Positions 10,117 through 17,488 of a DNA stretch of 64,000 nucleotides are shown piece after piece (the first letter of the stretch is position 1; the number at the start of each line of letters is the position of its first letter). Under the pieces are notes generated by a model. It was not told where the DNA came from. It saw nothing but the letters and a program-made list of their open reading frames with translations, and did not search any database. This DNA comes from Bdellovibrionales bacterium Ga0074139. Its GTDB lineage: Bacteria; Bdellovibrionota; Bdellovibrionia; Bdellovibrionales; Bdellovibrionaceae. The DNA is taken from the NCBI GenBank assembly GCA_001464795.1, contig LNEB01000014.1, forward strand, positions 186,001 to 250,000, in the 5' to 3' direction. The translations under genes and the position numbers were made by a program.

Positions 10117-10132
10117 TCGTGAAAAGTGTAAC
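10105..10132 (+). promoter_or_regulatory. Candidate promoter of the esterase gene
   Basis: TTGCAA (10105-10110) and TGTAAC (10127-10132) are separated by 16 bp and end 9 bases before the esterase ATG. The match to the sigma-70 consensus is moderate (4 of 6 in each box). It lies within the 5' end of murE and its -10 overlaps the murE -10 on the other strand. Confidence 0.35.
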
Positions 10133-10152
10133 ACAACTGATATGAAACTCAA
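10125..10152 (-). promoter_or_regulatory. Candidate promoter of murE
   Basis: On the minus strand TTGAGT (10152-10147), a 16-bp spacer and TACACT (10130-10125) are followed by 8 bases and the murE ATG. Transcription would begin at or within one base of the start codon. This would explain the lack of a ribosome-binding site. Confidence 0.4.
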
Positions 10153-10798
10153 AACATTCGGTCATGTTCAAGATCCCTCTGCTACTTACGTAATTCTCAT
10201 GCACGGCTACGGAGCCGATGCGCAAGACCTTCTTCCCTTATCAGAAGCCATTCCGACGAAAAAAACTTTTAACTACATCTTCCCTGAAGCTCCTTTGTCG
10301 ATTCCACTCGGCCCCCATTGGACGGGTCGAGCTTGGTGGAATATTGATATGGCTCGCTTACAAAATCCCGGACTTGAACACGATATTTCACAAGAAATTC
10401 CTAAGGAACTTGCTACGACTCGCAAGTCTGTTACAGAAATGATTCAAGCTTTGAACGTACCCACAGAACAAATCATTATCGGGGGATTTAGTCAGGGCGG
10501 AATGTGCGCAGTGGATCAGCTGATAATGTCTGGTCATAAGTTTAAAGGCTTAGTTCTGCTTTCCTCTGCCTTGATTAACAAAATTGAGTACAAAGCAAAT
10601 ATTAAAAATATCTCGTCAACTCCTTGTTTTATCAGTCACGGACAACAGGATGCTGTTCTTAAGATTAAATTTTCAGATCAACTACAATCACTACTTAGCA
10701 ATCAGGGCCATCCCGTCGAAAGACATACATTTCAGGGTGGTCACGAAATTCCATTTCCGATTTTAGAAAAACTAGGACAATTTTTAGATAGAATTTAA
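10142..10798 (+). CDS. Alpha/beta-hydrolase carboxylesterase (acyl-protein thioesterase/YpfH-like)
   Basis: This 218-residue serine hydrolase has a complete catalytic triad in family order: Ser117 in GGFSQGG, Asp170 in HGQQDAV and His201 in GGHEIP. HGYGADAQD at 21-29 supplies the oxyanion region. There is no signal peptide, so it is probably cytoplasmic. The closest type is the carboxylesterase/phospholipase group that includes acyl-protein thioesterases; the substrate is unknown. It is on the plus strand between ftsI (2 bp after its stop, convergent) and murE (25 bp between starts, divergent), an odd place for a dcw cluster. No ribosome-binding site is visible. Confidence 0.88.
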   Translation: MKLKTFGHVQDPSATYVILMHGYGADAQDLLPLSEAIPTKKTFNYIFPEAPLSIPLGPHWTGRAWWNIDMARLQNPGLEHDISQEIPKELATTRKSVTEMIQALNVPTEQIIIGGFSQGGMCAVDQLIMSGHKFKGLVLLSSALINKIEYKANIKNISSTPCFISHGQQDAVLKIKFSDQLQSLLSNQGHPVERHTFQGGHEIPFPILEKLGQFLDRI

Positions 10799-10800
10799 TT

Positions 10801-12741
10801 TTATTCTAGATAAATTGTTAAGGTTTCTTCACTGTTCAAATGATCCCCGTAGGCTGGCCAAGTCTGCTTCACATGCCCTTGCCCTAGAGCTTTGATCTTT
10901 ATATTTTTCGATTCTAATTTTTTCATCGCTTCACGCAAACTTAGATGCATCAGATCTGGAACTGTTTCTTGCTCTGTAGAATTGATTTTTTGAATAAAAT
11001 CAGTTGAAGAAATAAGGCGTTGTCTTTTTTCAACTGAAACAGTTTCTAATTTTTTAAAACTGTTAGGTCTATAATCATCTTGTCCTAATAGTGATGGTGA
11101 TAACCCTGCTTTACGAACAGCAAAGCTTGCAATTCGAGAAAACAAAGGGGCTGCTACTTGGCTGGCGTAATAGGCTTTTTTAGGATGATCAACAATGACA
11201 TAGATGACGTACTCGGGCTTATGAGCAGGAATCATCCCAGCAAAACTTGCAATGTAAGCTCCTGGTTCATAACCTCGGCCATTGTGTTTTGCTTTTTGAG
11301 CCGTTCCTGTTTTTCCAGCCACTTGAAAACCAGGCACTCGCGCTGGAACACCTGTAGCACCCTCCTGAGTCACAGCCGTTAACATCATCCTCATCGATTC
11401 TGCTTGTTTCGCATTCATGACTTGGCGAATGATTTCGGGCTCGTGCTTCAACTCTTCACCCGTCTCTAAATTTTTAATTTTATCCACTATGTAGGGTTTT
11501 CTAAGTTTACCGTCATAGGCCAGCGCTGCGTAAGCATTGGCCACCTGTAAAGCTGTGGCTGTCATTCCTTGACCAAATGCAATGGTGGCAGTTTGGTGAT
11601 CACCCCAGGGTAGCGAATGCATAATGCCTCGCACTTCTCCTGGCAAATCAACACCAGTTCTTTCTCCAAACCCAAAAGTAGACAGAGCTTGTCTGACTTC
11701 ATTGGAACCCATTTCCAGTGCAATTTTACTGGTTCCCACATTTGATGAATACGCTAAAATTTCACTGACAGAAATTTTGCCGTGCTTTTGTTTGGAGTCA
11801 GACTCACGAATAGTTCTATTGCCAATTTTCATGCTGCCCATTTCACAATCGTACTTAGAATTGGGTAGCAAGCGTCCATCGGATAGCCATTTTGCAACAA
11901 CGAATGGCTTTATAACTGAGCCTGGTTCAAAAAAATCAGTAACAACTCGGTTTCTTCGTTGATTGGAATCCAAAGAAACACTTGCAATGGCCCTGACTGC
12001 AGAAGTTTTAGCATCAAGGATAATCCCCATGGCACTTTCAGCTTCAAAGTCTTGAATTGTTTTATTCAATTCATTTTCTAATTGATATTGAAGTTCTGAA
12101 TCCACAGTCAGATGAAGCTCATGACCTTCAGGATTTTCTTTGAATAACAATCCTTCTGATACCAACGGACGCCCCCTGGCATCCCTTTTCACTGCTACCT
12201 TTTGAGAATTTCCTTTTAATTCTTTTTCGTAGTAGAGCTCTAAACCTTCTAGGCCTTGACCTTCATTACCTAAAAATCCAATAACTTGATTCATTAGTTT
12301 TTCATTCGGATAAATTCTTTGCCATTCTTCTACAAAATTAAGTCCACGGATTCGATAGGCCTTTATTTTTTCCATGCGACTGGGTTCTATTCTTCTTTGT
12401 ATCCATGTGAATCTTCTTTTTGAATCTTGAATTCTTTTATAGATAAAGTCAGGGCTGACAGATAAATGTTTGGCGATTTTTTTGGCTACTTGTCGTTTAT
12501 TTTTCATAATCGAGGGATCTGCATACAAAGAGTAAGCAGCAGTGCTTAAAGCTAAATCTCGACCATTGTAATCCAGTATGGGGCCACGCCGTGATGGCAA
12601 TGTGACGATAGTTTGAAATTGTCTGGCCTTCAATGTTTTCAGCTTTTCATTGGGCAAAAACTGTAGCCAAGCCGCTCTAAGTACAACGATACTGCCAAGC
12701 AATAAGAGGAAAAAAAAGACAATCAATATTCTAGACTTCAT
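10801..12741 (-). CDS. ftsI: Septal peptidoglycan transpeptidase FtsI (PBP3-type) with PASTA domain
   Basis: FtsI cross-links septal peptidoglycan in the periplasm with FtsW. The 646 residues comprise an N-terminal membrane anchor (about 5-26), a pedestal domain, a transpeptidase domain and a C-terminal PASTA-like segment (about 592-646). The active-site motifs are SVIK at 275-278, SSN at 332-334 and KTG at 477-479. A PASTA tail is uncommon in Proteobacteria of the E. coli type but is known in Gram-positive PBPs and some delta-type lineages. Its ATG overlaps the ftsL stop by 4 bp. Confidence 0.95.
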   Translation of the reverse strand: MKSRILIVFFFLLLLGSIVVLRAAWLQFLPNEKLKTLKARQFQTIVTLPSRRGPILDYNGRDLALSTAAYSLYADPSIMKNKRQVAKKIAKHLSVSPDFIYKRIQDSKRRFTWIQRRIEPSRMEKIKAYRIRGLNFVEEWQRIYPNEKLMNQVIGFLGNEGQGLEGLELYYEKELKGNSQKVAVKRDARGRPLVSEGLLFKENPEGHELHLTVDSELQYQLENELNKTIQDFEAESAMGIILDAKTSAVRAIASVSLDSNQRRNRVVTDFFEPGSVIKPFVVAKWLSDGRLLPNSKYDCEMGSMKIGNRTIRESDSKQKHGKISVSEILAYSSNVGTSKIALEMGSNEVRQALSTFGFGERTGVDLPGEVRGIMHSLPWGDHQTATIAFGQGMTATALQVANAYAALAYDGKLRKPYIVDKIKNLETGEELKHEPEIIRQVMNAKQAESMRMMLTAVTQEGATGVPARVPGFQVAGKTGTAQKAKHNGRGYEPGAYIASFAGMIPAHKPEYVIYVIVDHPKKAYYASQVAAPLFSRIASFAVRKAGLSPSLLGQDDYRPNSFKKLETVSVEKRQRLISSTDFIQKINSTEQETVPDLMHLSLREAMKKLESKNIKIKALGQGHVKQTWPAYGDHLNSEETLTIYLE

Positions 12742-13052
12742 TCGAAAAGCTCTCCCACTTCAGAAGTTTCAACATGATTAGGAAGCATGATAATTTGATG
12801 GGACTCTGCTTTTTTTAAAGTGAACTTCTGAGAAGCCATTTTTTCTAGAAAATAGGGTCTTGTGTTCTGAGCAAGTTGAATCTCTAGTGTCTTTTTTTGC
12901 TCTGCTATTTTTCTAGATTCACTTGAAACTTTTAATAAACTATAGCCTAATCTGCGCTCTTCCATTTGAAAGAAAACGATTGAAAATAGGGATAGAATTA
13001 TAATTCCCACACTGATAACAGGTTTAAACGAATCAACTTTTTCTGAGCTCAT
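12738..13052 (-). CDS. ftsL: Cell-division protein FtsL
   Basis: This 104-residue bitopic protein has one membrane segment (about residues 12-29, PVISVGIIILSLFSIVFF) followed by a coiled-coil stretch rich in E, K, Q and L (about 35-60). That layout, the size and the position between rsmH and ftsI identify FtsL even though sequence conservation is low. It would act in the FtsQLB complex. AAGGAG precedes the ATG by 8 bases. The ftsI start overlaps its stop. Confidence 0.85.
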   Translation of the reverse strand: MSSEKVDSFKPVISVGIIILSLFSIVFFQMEERRLGYSLLKVSSESRKIAEQKKTLEIQLAQNTRPYFLEKMASQKFTLKKAESHQIIMLPNHVETSEVGELFE

Positions 13053-13080
13053 CCTTGAACTCTCCTTTTAAATAAAAGCT

Positions 13081-14007
13081 TTAATGCCTTTCAAAAACTC
13101 TCAACTTCGCACTTCTTGAGCGAACATTTGAGAGCTGTTCTTCACGCTCGGCAACAATAACTTTTTTGTTAACGGGCTGACCTAGATCTGAATTCTTAAA
13201 AATGTTCTTAACAATACGGTCTTCTAAAGAGTGAAAAGTAAGAACAGCTAATCGACCTTTTGGATTTAAAGCTTTCATAATCTCGGGCAAAGTTTGCGAT
13301 AAAACTTCTAGCTCTTGATTAACTGCTAGTCTGAGTCCTTGAAAATACAAAGTAGCTGGGTGAAAGCCTTTTTTTCTCCAGCCTTCAACACGCTCGATGA
13401 GTTGAGCCAACTGTAGTGTTGTTTTATAAGGTGCTATTTTACGGTCATTAACAATTGCACGAACCACTCTGTAAGGACTACGAACTTCTCCTAAATTTTG
13501 AAAAATTTGAATAAGCTCTTCTTCAGAAGATTCATTGATAATCATTTCCGCAGTTGCTCCGGTTGTCGTATTCATTCGCATGTCCAGTGGTCCATCACCA
13601 TAAAAACTAAATCCACGGTGAGACTGATCGAGTTGTGGCGAACTCACACCTAAATCCAGTAACATGATATCAAATTTCCCCCACTTTTCAGAGGAAAACT
13701 GTGAAAAATTTGCATGCTGGACTAAAAGACAGCCCGACTGGACTTCAGTCGAGAATTTTTGTTTAGCAAATTCAACTGCATCAAGATCTTGATCAAAAAC
13801 AACGGCTTTAAAATTTGGAATTAAATTTTTTAAAGCTTGGTAATGTCCGCCTCTTCCAAATGTGCCATCAAAATAGCGAATTTCAGAGGAGTTACCATGC
13901 AACAAAATATTGTTTTCCTCGGGCCATAAAAGGCCCGTTACTGGTTTAAGTAAAACAGGAATATGATCCTGGAAGATTAAATTTGAAAGAAGTTCATCAC
14001 GACTCAT
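13081..14007 (-). CDS. rsmH: 16S rRNA m4C1402 methyltransferase RsmH
   Basis: RsmH (MraW) N4-methylates C1402 of 16S rRNA using SAM. The 308 residues include the SAM loop DGTFGRGGH at 47-55, LDLGVSSPQLD, the DMRMN motif and FHSLEDRIVK near the C terminus. Its N-terminal HIPVLL is typical. It is the first gene of the cluster here; the usual upstream mraZ is missing and is replaced by a divergent zinc-ribbon gene. The ATG has no ribosome-binding site, and a good promoter lies only 11 bases upstream. Confidence 0.96.
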   Translation of the reverse strand: MSRDELLSNLIFQDHIPVLLKPVTGLLWPEENNILLHGNSSEIRYFDGTFGRGGHYQALKNLIPNFKAVVFDQDLDAVEFAKQKFSTEVQSGCLLVQHANFSQFSSEKWGKFDIMLLDLGVSSPQLDQSHRGFSFYGDGPLDMRMNTTTGATAEMIINESSEEELIQIFQNLGEVRSPYRVVRAIVNDRKIAPYKTTLQLAQLIERVEGWRKKGFHPATLYFQGLRLAVNQELEVLSQTLPEIMKALNPKGRLAVLTFHSLEDRIVKNIFKNSDLGQPVNKKVIVAEREEQLSNVRSRSAKLRVFERH

Positions 14008-14018
14008 GGTTGTTGGTG

Positions 14019-14047
14019 AAGATAGGGATTATTTCATTGAGCGTCAA
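14019..14047 (-). promoter_or_regulatory. Promoter of rsmH and the dcw cluster
   Basis: On the minus strand TTGACG (14047-14042), a 17-bp spacer and TATCTT (14024-14019) form one of the best sigma-70-like promoters in the window. The -10 ends 11 bases before the rsmH ATG, so the leader would be about 4-5 bases long. Confidence 0.55.
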
Positions 14048-14065
14048 TGGAGTTTACATTAACCT
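14037..14065 (+). promoter_or_regulatory. Candidate divergent promoter of the zinc-ribbon gene
   Basis: TTGAGC (14037-14042), a 17-bp spacer and TAACCT (14060-14065) lie 7 bases before the ATG. The -10 match is weak. The box overlaps the rsmH promoter on the other strand, so the two would compete for RNA polymerase. Confidence 0.3.
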
Positions 14066-14072
14066 GATAGTG

Positions 14073-14930
14073 ATGAATATCAATTGTCCCAAGTGTGGGT
14101 TCACTCAGCCTCAAGACCAATACTGCGCCAAGTGTGGTATCGATATTACGACCTTCAAAGCTCCTCCCCAACCAATGCTTAAACAATTAATGTCCAGTTT
14201 GCTTGTTCAGTTGATGCTGGTCTTCTTCATCGGTGGATCGGCTGTCTTTTGGGTGCAGCAGAATTCATTAAAAAAGACAAAAGCTCGTATTGAATTTCTA
14301 AAAGGTACAAGCCTTCAAGTGCAGTCAGCGGCTGGACGAAACCAGTTCGAACAGCAACAACAATCACAAGTGGAGACCCCCTCCGAAGTCACGGATTTAA
14401 GCTCCCGTGGATTTCTTGCTACAAGCTCTGAACCTGAACAGAAAGTAAAACAGGAAGTCACAGTGTTTTATTTGCAGGTTCCAGAGGCCACTTTAAACCT
14501 TTGGTTACAAGAAGAAGTCATAACACGATTTGAATCATCGGATCAGTTGCTCATGGGATATGTTCAAGATCTAAGCAAAATTTTAGCGAACACCCAGTAT
14601 CAAGTAAAAGTTCTAAAATCAGAAAATTTTCCTCTTGCTGCAGAACAAATTTATGCTTCTCAGCTCTCATTTCCCCAAAAGCAACAAGAGGGAGAAATCA
14701 GAAATTTAGCTTCTCAAATGGATGTCAACGCCTATGCTACTTTAGATTCGATCAGCGAAGACTCAATTCGGGGCCAACTCGAGGTCAGCTTAGACCAACA
14801 GAACTCATTTCCCATTCAGTTTGAAATGGGAAAATCCTCTGCAGTTGTTTTAACGGGTTTTTCTAAGCTCAAAGGCATTGAAAAATCTCCCGATTCTGAA
14901 CTGATGGTTGTCTTCAGCTTAAAAAAATGA
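14073..14930 (+). CDS. Zinc-ribbon, single-pass membrane protein of unknown function
   Basis: From the ATG at 14073 the protein has 285 residues. It begins with a zinc ribbon with ligands Cys5, Cys8, Cys18 and Cys21 (CPKC, then CAKC). A proline-containing link and one membrane helix follow (about 37-60), then a Gln-rich coil and a soluble domain of about 170 residues on the far side of the membrane. An upstream in-frame ATG at 13983 would overlap rsmH and put 30 unrelated residues before the ribbon, so I reject it. The family is not recognised. It is divergent from the dcw cluster in the place where mraZ often sits, but it does not resemble MraZ. Confidence 0.75.
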   Translation: MNINCPKCGFTQPQDQYCAKCGIDITTFKAPPQPMLKQLMSSLLVQLMLVFFIGGSAVFWVQQNSLKKTKARIEFLKGTSLQVQSAAGRNQFEQQQQSQVETPSEVTDLSSRGFLATSSEPEQKVKQEVTVFYLQVPEATLNLWLQEEVITRFESSDQLLMGYVQDLSKILANTQYQVKVLKSENFPLAAEQIYASQLSFPQKQQEGEIRNLASQMDVNAYATLDSISEDSIRGQLEVSLDQQNSFPIQFEMGKSSAVVLTGFSKLKGIEKSPDSELMVVFSLKK

Positions 14931-14966
14931 TCTGACACTTGCACAATCCAAGTTCGGAGCTCCAAT

Positions 14967-15743
14967 ATGTTTCAAAAGCATTTTTACGGTCAGCAAGTTC
15001 AATTATTAAGCAGCCCTTTTTTGAATGGAATTCTTGCTAAACTCTGTTCTCCCCAGACTTTTCAACCTGAAATTAATCGTCTCGTGCAGCTACTGTATAC
15101 TCATTTAATTTCAACTGTAATTGATCAAGAGTTCGAAAAAGAAAAAGTCCACATTCCAACCCGAATGACAGCTTCCCATCCACAATCCTTATTATCCACA
15201 GAACGAATCAAATCGGATCAAAGTGTGGTTTGTGTTAATTTAGCCCGAGCTGGAACCTACCCTTCTCACGTATGCTATGACTTTTTGCACGAGGCCATCC
15301 CCCAATCACAAATTCGCCAGGATCATATTTTTGCCTCACGACTGGTTTCTGCCGAGCAGGAAATTAGCGGAGCCGCTTTAAGCGGTTACAAAATTGGGGG
15401 TGGAATTGATAATGCCTTTGTTTTGTTCCCTGATCCCATGGGCGCCACAGGAACCACAATCATCTCGTGCTTGGACCATTACAAGAAACACGTAAAAGGG
15501 AGTCCTAAAAAGTTTATAGCTTTGCACTTAATTGTAACTCCAGAGTACTTAACCAAAGTCACAACAAGTCATCCCGATATCAGTGTTTATGCCCTCCGAG
15601 TTGATCGTGGACTTTCCTCTGCAAAAGCCCTAGATTCGATACCAGGCGAGTTCTGGAACGAAGAAAAGGGACTCAACCAAAATGGTTACATCGTACCCGG
15701 TGGCGGCGGATTTGGTGAAATCATGAATAACTCATTTGTGTAA
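14967..15743 (+). CDS. Uracil phosphoribosyltransferase-like protein (divergent Upp)
   Basis: The fold is type I phosphoribosyltransferase. The PRPP-binding motif reads FPDPMGATGTT (about 150-160), which corresponds to DPMLATGGS of Upp. The C-terminal LNQNGYIVPGGGGFGEIMNN corresponds to the uracil-binding GYIVPGLGDAGDR region. At 258 residues it is about 50 longer than typical Upp, mostly at the N terminus. UMP salvage from uracil and PRPP is the probable role, in keeping with hpt 9 bp downstream. The altered motifs leave the base specificity uncertain. GGAG lies 6-7 bases before the ATG. Confidence 0.8.
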   Translation: MFQKHFYGQQVQLLSSPFLNGILAKLCSPQTFQPEINRLVQLLYTHLISTVIDQEFEKEKVHIPTRMTASHPQSLLSTERIKSDQSVVCVNLARAGTYPSHVCYDFLHEAIPQSQIRQDHIFASRLVSAEQEISGAALSGYKIGGGIDNAFVLFPDPMGATGTTIISCLDHYKKHVKGSPKKFIALHLIVTPEYLTKVTTSHPDISVYALRVDRGLSSAKALDSIPGEFWNEEKGLNQNGYIVPGGGGFGEIMNNSFV

Positions 15744-15752
15744 AGGCTTAAT

Positions 15753-16283
15753 ATGAATCCAAATCTTTCAATCAAACCTTATCTAACAGAAGAACAAATT
15801 GAAAAAAAAGTGGCTGAAATTGGCCAAGCCTTAACAGATAAATTTAAAAAGAAACAAGTGATCGCAATTTGTGTTCTTAAAGGCTCTTTTATGTTTTATT
15901 CTGATTTGATCAGACAAATTGATGCTGATATTTCCTGCGAATTTTTTGGTGTTTCCAGTTATCACGGAAATACCTCTTCTGGTGAAGTCAAAGTGACATT
16001 GGATTTATCAAGACCCATCGAAGGTAAGCATGTACTGTTGATTGAAGACATTATGGATACTGGCATCACTATGAACTATTTAAAAAATTCATTACTTTCT
16101 AGAATGCCAGCCAGCTTAACAACAGTGGCCCTGTTAGAAAAGCCTGCCGCCTTAAAAGTTCCATGCAAATTGGACCATGTGGGTTTTCAAATCAGTAACG
16201 AATTTGTCGTAGGCTACGGCTTGGACTATGAAGGTTACTACCGCAATTTACCATTCATAGGCCAAGTCCAAAATTTCCAATAA
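15753..16283 (+). CDS. hpt: Hypoxanthine phosphoribosyltransferase
   Basis: Hpt salvages hypoxanthine, and often guanine, to the nucleotide using PRPP. The 176-residue protein has the PRPP motif VLLIEDIMDTGITM near 92-105, the early LKGSFMF segment and the C-terminal FVVGYGLDYEGYYRNLP motif that contacts the purine. Length and motifs are standard. It follows the Upp-like gene with a 9-bp gap and an AAGG ribosome-binding site, so the two form a base-salvage pair. Confidence 0.94.
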   Translation: MNPNLSIKPYLTEEQIEKKVAEIGQALTDKFKKKQVIAICVLKGSFMFYSDLIRQIDADISCEFFGVSSYHGNTSSGEVKVTLDLSRPIEGKHVLLIEDIMDTGITMNYLKNSLLSRMPASLTTVALLEKPAALKVPCKLDHVGFQISNEFVVGYGLDYEGYYRNLPFIGQVQNFQ

Positions 16284-16988
16284 TTACTGATTCACCTCTA
16301 TAAGTATCAGGTCAGAGATTTCACTTTGACCGGTTACTTGAATTTTCATTCCATCCATGATGGCCATAGAATCACCTTTATTTAAAACATGATCATTCAC
16401 TTTTACAGATCCGGATCCAACGTGAAACCAAGTTTTCTTACCGTCTTGAGGTTGGTATTGAATTTCTTTGTTTTTTTCTAGCAAACTGGCATAGACCCAA
16501 GTTTTTTGGATGATCTTAAGACTTCCGTTGGTCTCATCTGGTGAAATGATCAGTCTTAATTGATTCAGCTTTTCATTTCGATCGAACAGTTTTTGAGCAT
16601 AGCGAGGTTCAATTCTGAGCTGACCTGGTAAAACCCAAATTTGCAAAAGCTCGACACTTTCAGTTTTGCTTGGATTGTATTCACTGTGCATAACACCCGT
16701 ACCAGCACTCATAATTTGAACTTCGCCCGCTTTAATTTGTTCTTTGTTTCCCATAGAGTCTTTGTGCTCAAGAACTCCACTTAATATATAAGTGAATATC
16801 TCCATATCCTTGTGCTTATGCATTCCAAATCCCGAATCAGGAGCCACGATATCTTGATTGATAACTCTGAGGGTGCCGAACTGAATAAATTCAGGATCAT
16901 AATAGGAGCCAAATGAGAATGTATGGAAAGAATCGAGCCATTCATTTTGAAATCGCCCGCGCTGTTCAGATTTTCTTAGTTGTAACAT
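16284..16988 (-). CDS. Pirin-family cupin (YhhW/quercetinase-like)
   Basis: This 234-residue bicupin has pirin metal ligands His57, His59, His101 and Glu103 (MHKHKDMEIF and GVMHSEY). The N-terminal SFHTFSFGSYYDPE is typical of YhhW-type pirins. Such proteins can oxidise quercetin in vitro, and their natural substrate is usually unclear. It lies 15 bp downstream of a DoxX gene, and a LysR gene is divergent; this trio often relates to quinone or electrophile stress. Its stop abuts that of hpt (convergent, no gap). Confidence 0.9.
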   Translation of the reverse strand: MLQLRKSEQRGRFQNEWLDSFHTFSFGSYYDPEFIQFGTLRVINQDIVAPDSGFGMHKHKDMEIFTYILSGVLEHKDSMGNKEQIKAGEVQIMSAGTGVMHSEYNPSKTESVELLQIWVLPGQLRIEPRYAQKLFDRNEKLNQLRLIISPDETNGSLKIIQKTWVYASLLEKNKEIQYQPQDGKKTWFHVGSGSVKVNDHVLNKGDSMAIMDGMKIQVTGQSEISDLILIEVNQ

Positions 16989-17003
16989 GATAAACCTCTT
17001 TTT

Positions 17004-17384
17004 TTAATTTTTCATAGCTAGCATGGGTTTGAATTTATCAAAGTAAAAATACCCAAGTGCTATGTGGATAACCGCTAGTACTAATCCCACTGGTAAACCT
17101 GAAGGATCTAAAAATGCATGCATCGCAATAATATTTAACGTGATCGGAGCTAAAATAACCAGTGCAAGTGGCGTAAATAAATTAAGCAGTAACAGGGCAC
17201 CACCTATGATTTCTGTTATTTTAATAAACTGAAACATATAGCCAGACATGTAAATAGCTGTGGTTAATTTTGTCATTTCCTCAGACGAGGGTGGCTGTGG
17301 AATGAACTGTAAGAAAAAGTTCAAACCAAAAATAAAATAGATAAGACCCAAAATAACTCGAGAACCTGTTTTTGCATACTTCAT
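17004..17384 (-). CDS. DoxX-family membrane protein
   Basis: This 126-residue protein has four membrane segments and the DoxX pattern: an N-terminal RVILGLIYFIFGLNFF, then IKITEIIGGALLLLN and a C-terminal helix pair. The molecular function is unknown; relatives are linked with thiol or quinone redox stress. AGGAG precedes the ATG at 17384. It is the first gene of a doxX-pirin pair, divergent from the LysR gene and probably its target. Confidence 0.85.
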   Translation of the reverse strand: MKYAKTGSRVILGLIYFIFGLNFFLQFIPQPPSSEEMTKLTTAIYMSGYMFQFIKITEIIGGALLLLNLFTPLALVILAPITLNIIAMHAFLDPSGLPVGLVLAVIHIALGYFYFDKFKPMLAMKN

Positions 17385-17453
17385 ACTAAAACTCCTATGT
17401 TAGTGAATCAAGATTAGCGAAAATAATGATCAAAAAAAACAATAATTATTATA

Positions 17454-17482
17454 TTAACATGATCTAAATAATAGATTATTAT
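17454..17482 (+). promoter_or_regulatory. Promoter of the lysR gene (leaderless type)
   Basis: TTAACA (17454-17459), a 17-bp spacer and TATTAT (17477-17482) each match the sigma-70 consensus at 5 of 6. Only 6 bases separate the -10 from the ATG at 17489, so the predicted first transcribed base is the A of the start codon. No ribosome-binding site is present. Confidence 0.6.
17462..17476. promoter_or_regulatory. LysR-type operator (ATC-N9-GAT)
   Basis: The 15-bp interrupted palindrome ATCTAAATAATAGAT has 5-bp perfect arms and fits the LysR box pattern T-N11-A. It fills the spacer between the lysR -35 and -10, so binding there would repress lysR. It is 78 bp upstream of doxX and could also serve the divergent doxX-pirin pair. 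Confidence 0.55.
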
Positions 17483-17488
17483 AAAACC

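Noticed and set aside
10117-10152. TTG start that would extend MurE by 12 residues
   Set aside because: It has no ribosome-binding site, the added residues do not match MurE, and it would overlap the divergent esterase start.
13983-14072. Upstream ATG of the zinc-ribbon gene
   Set aside because: It overlaps rsmH and puts 30 unrelated residues before the zinc ribbon.
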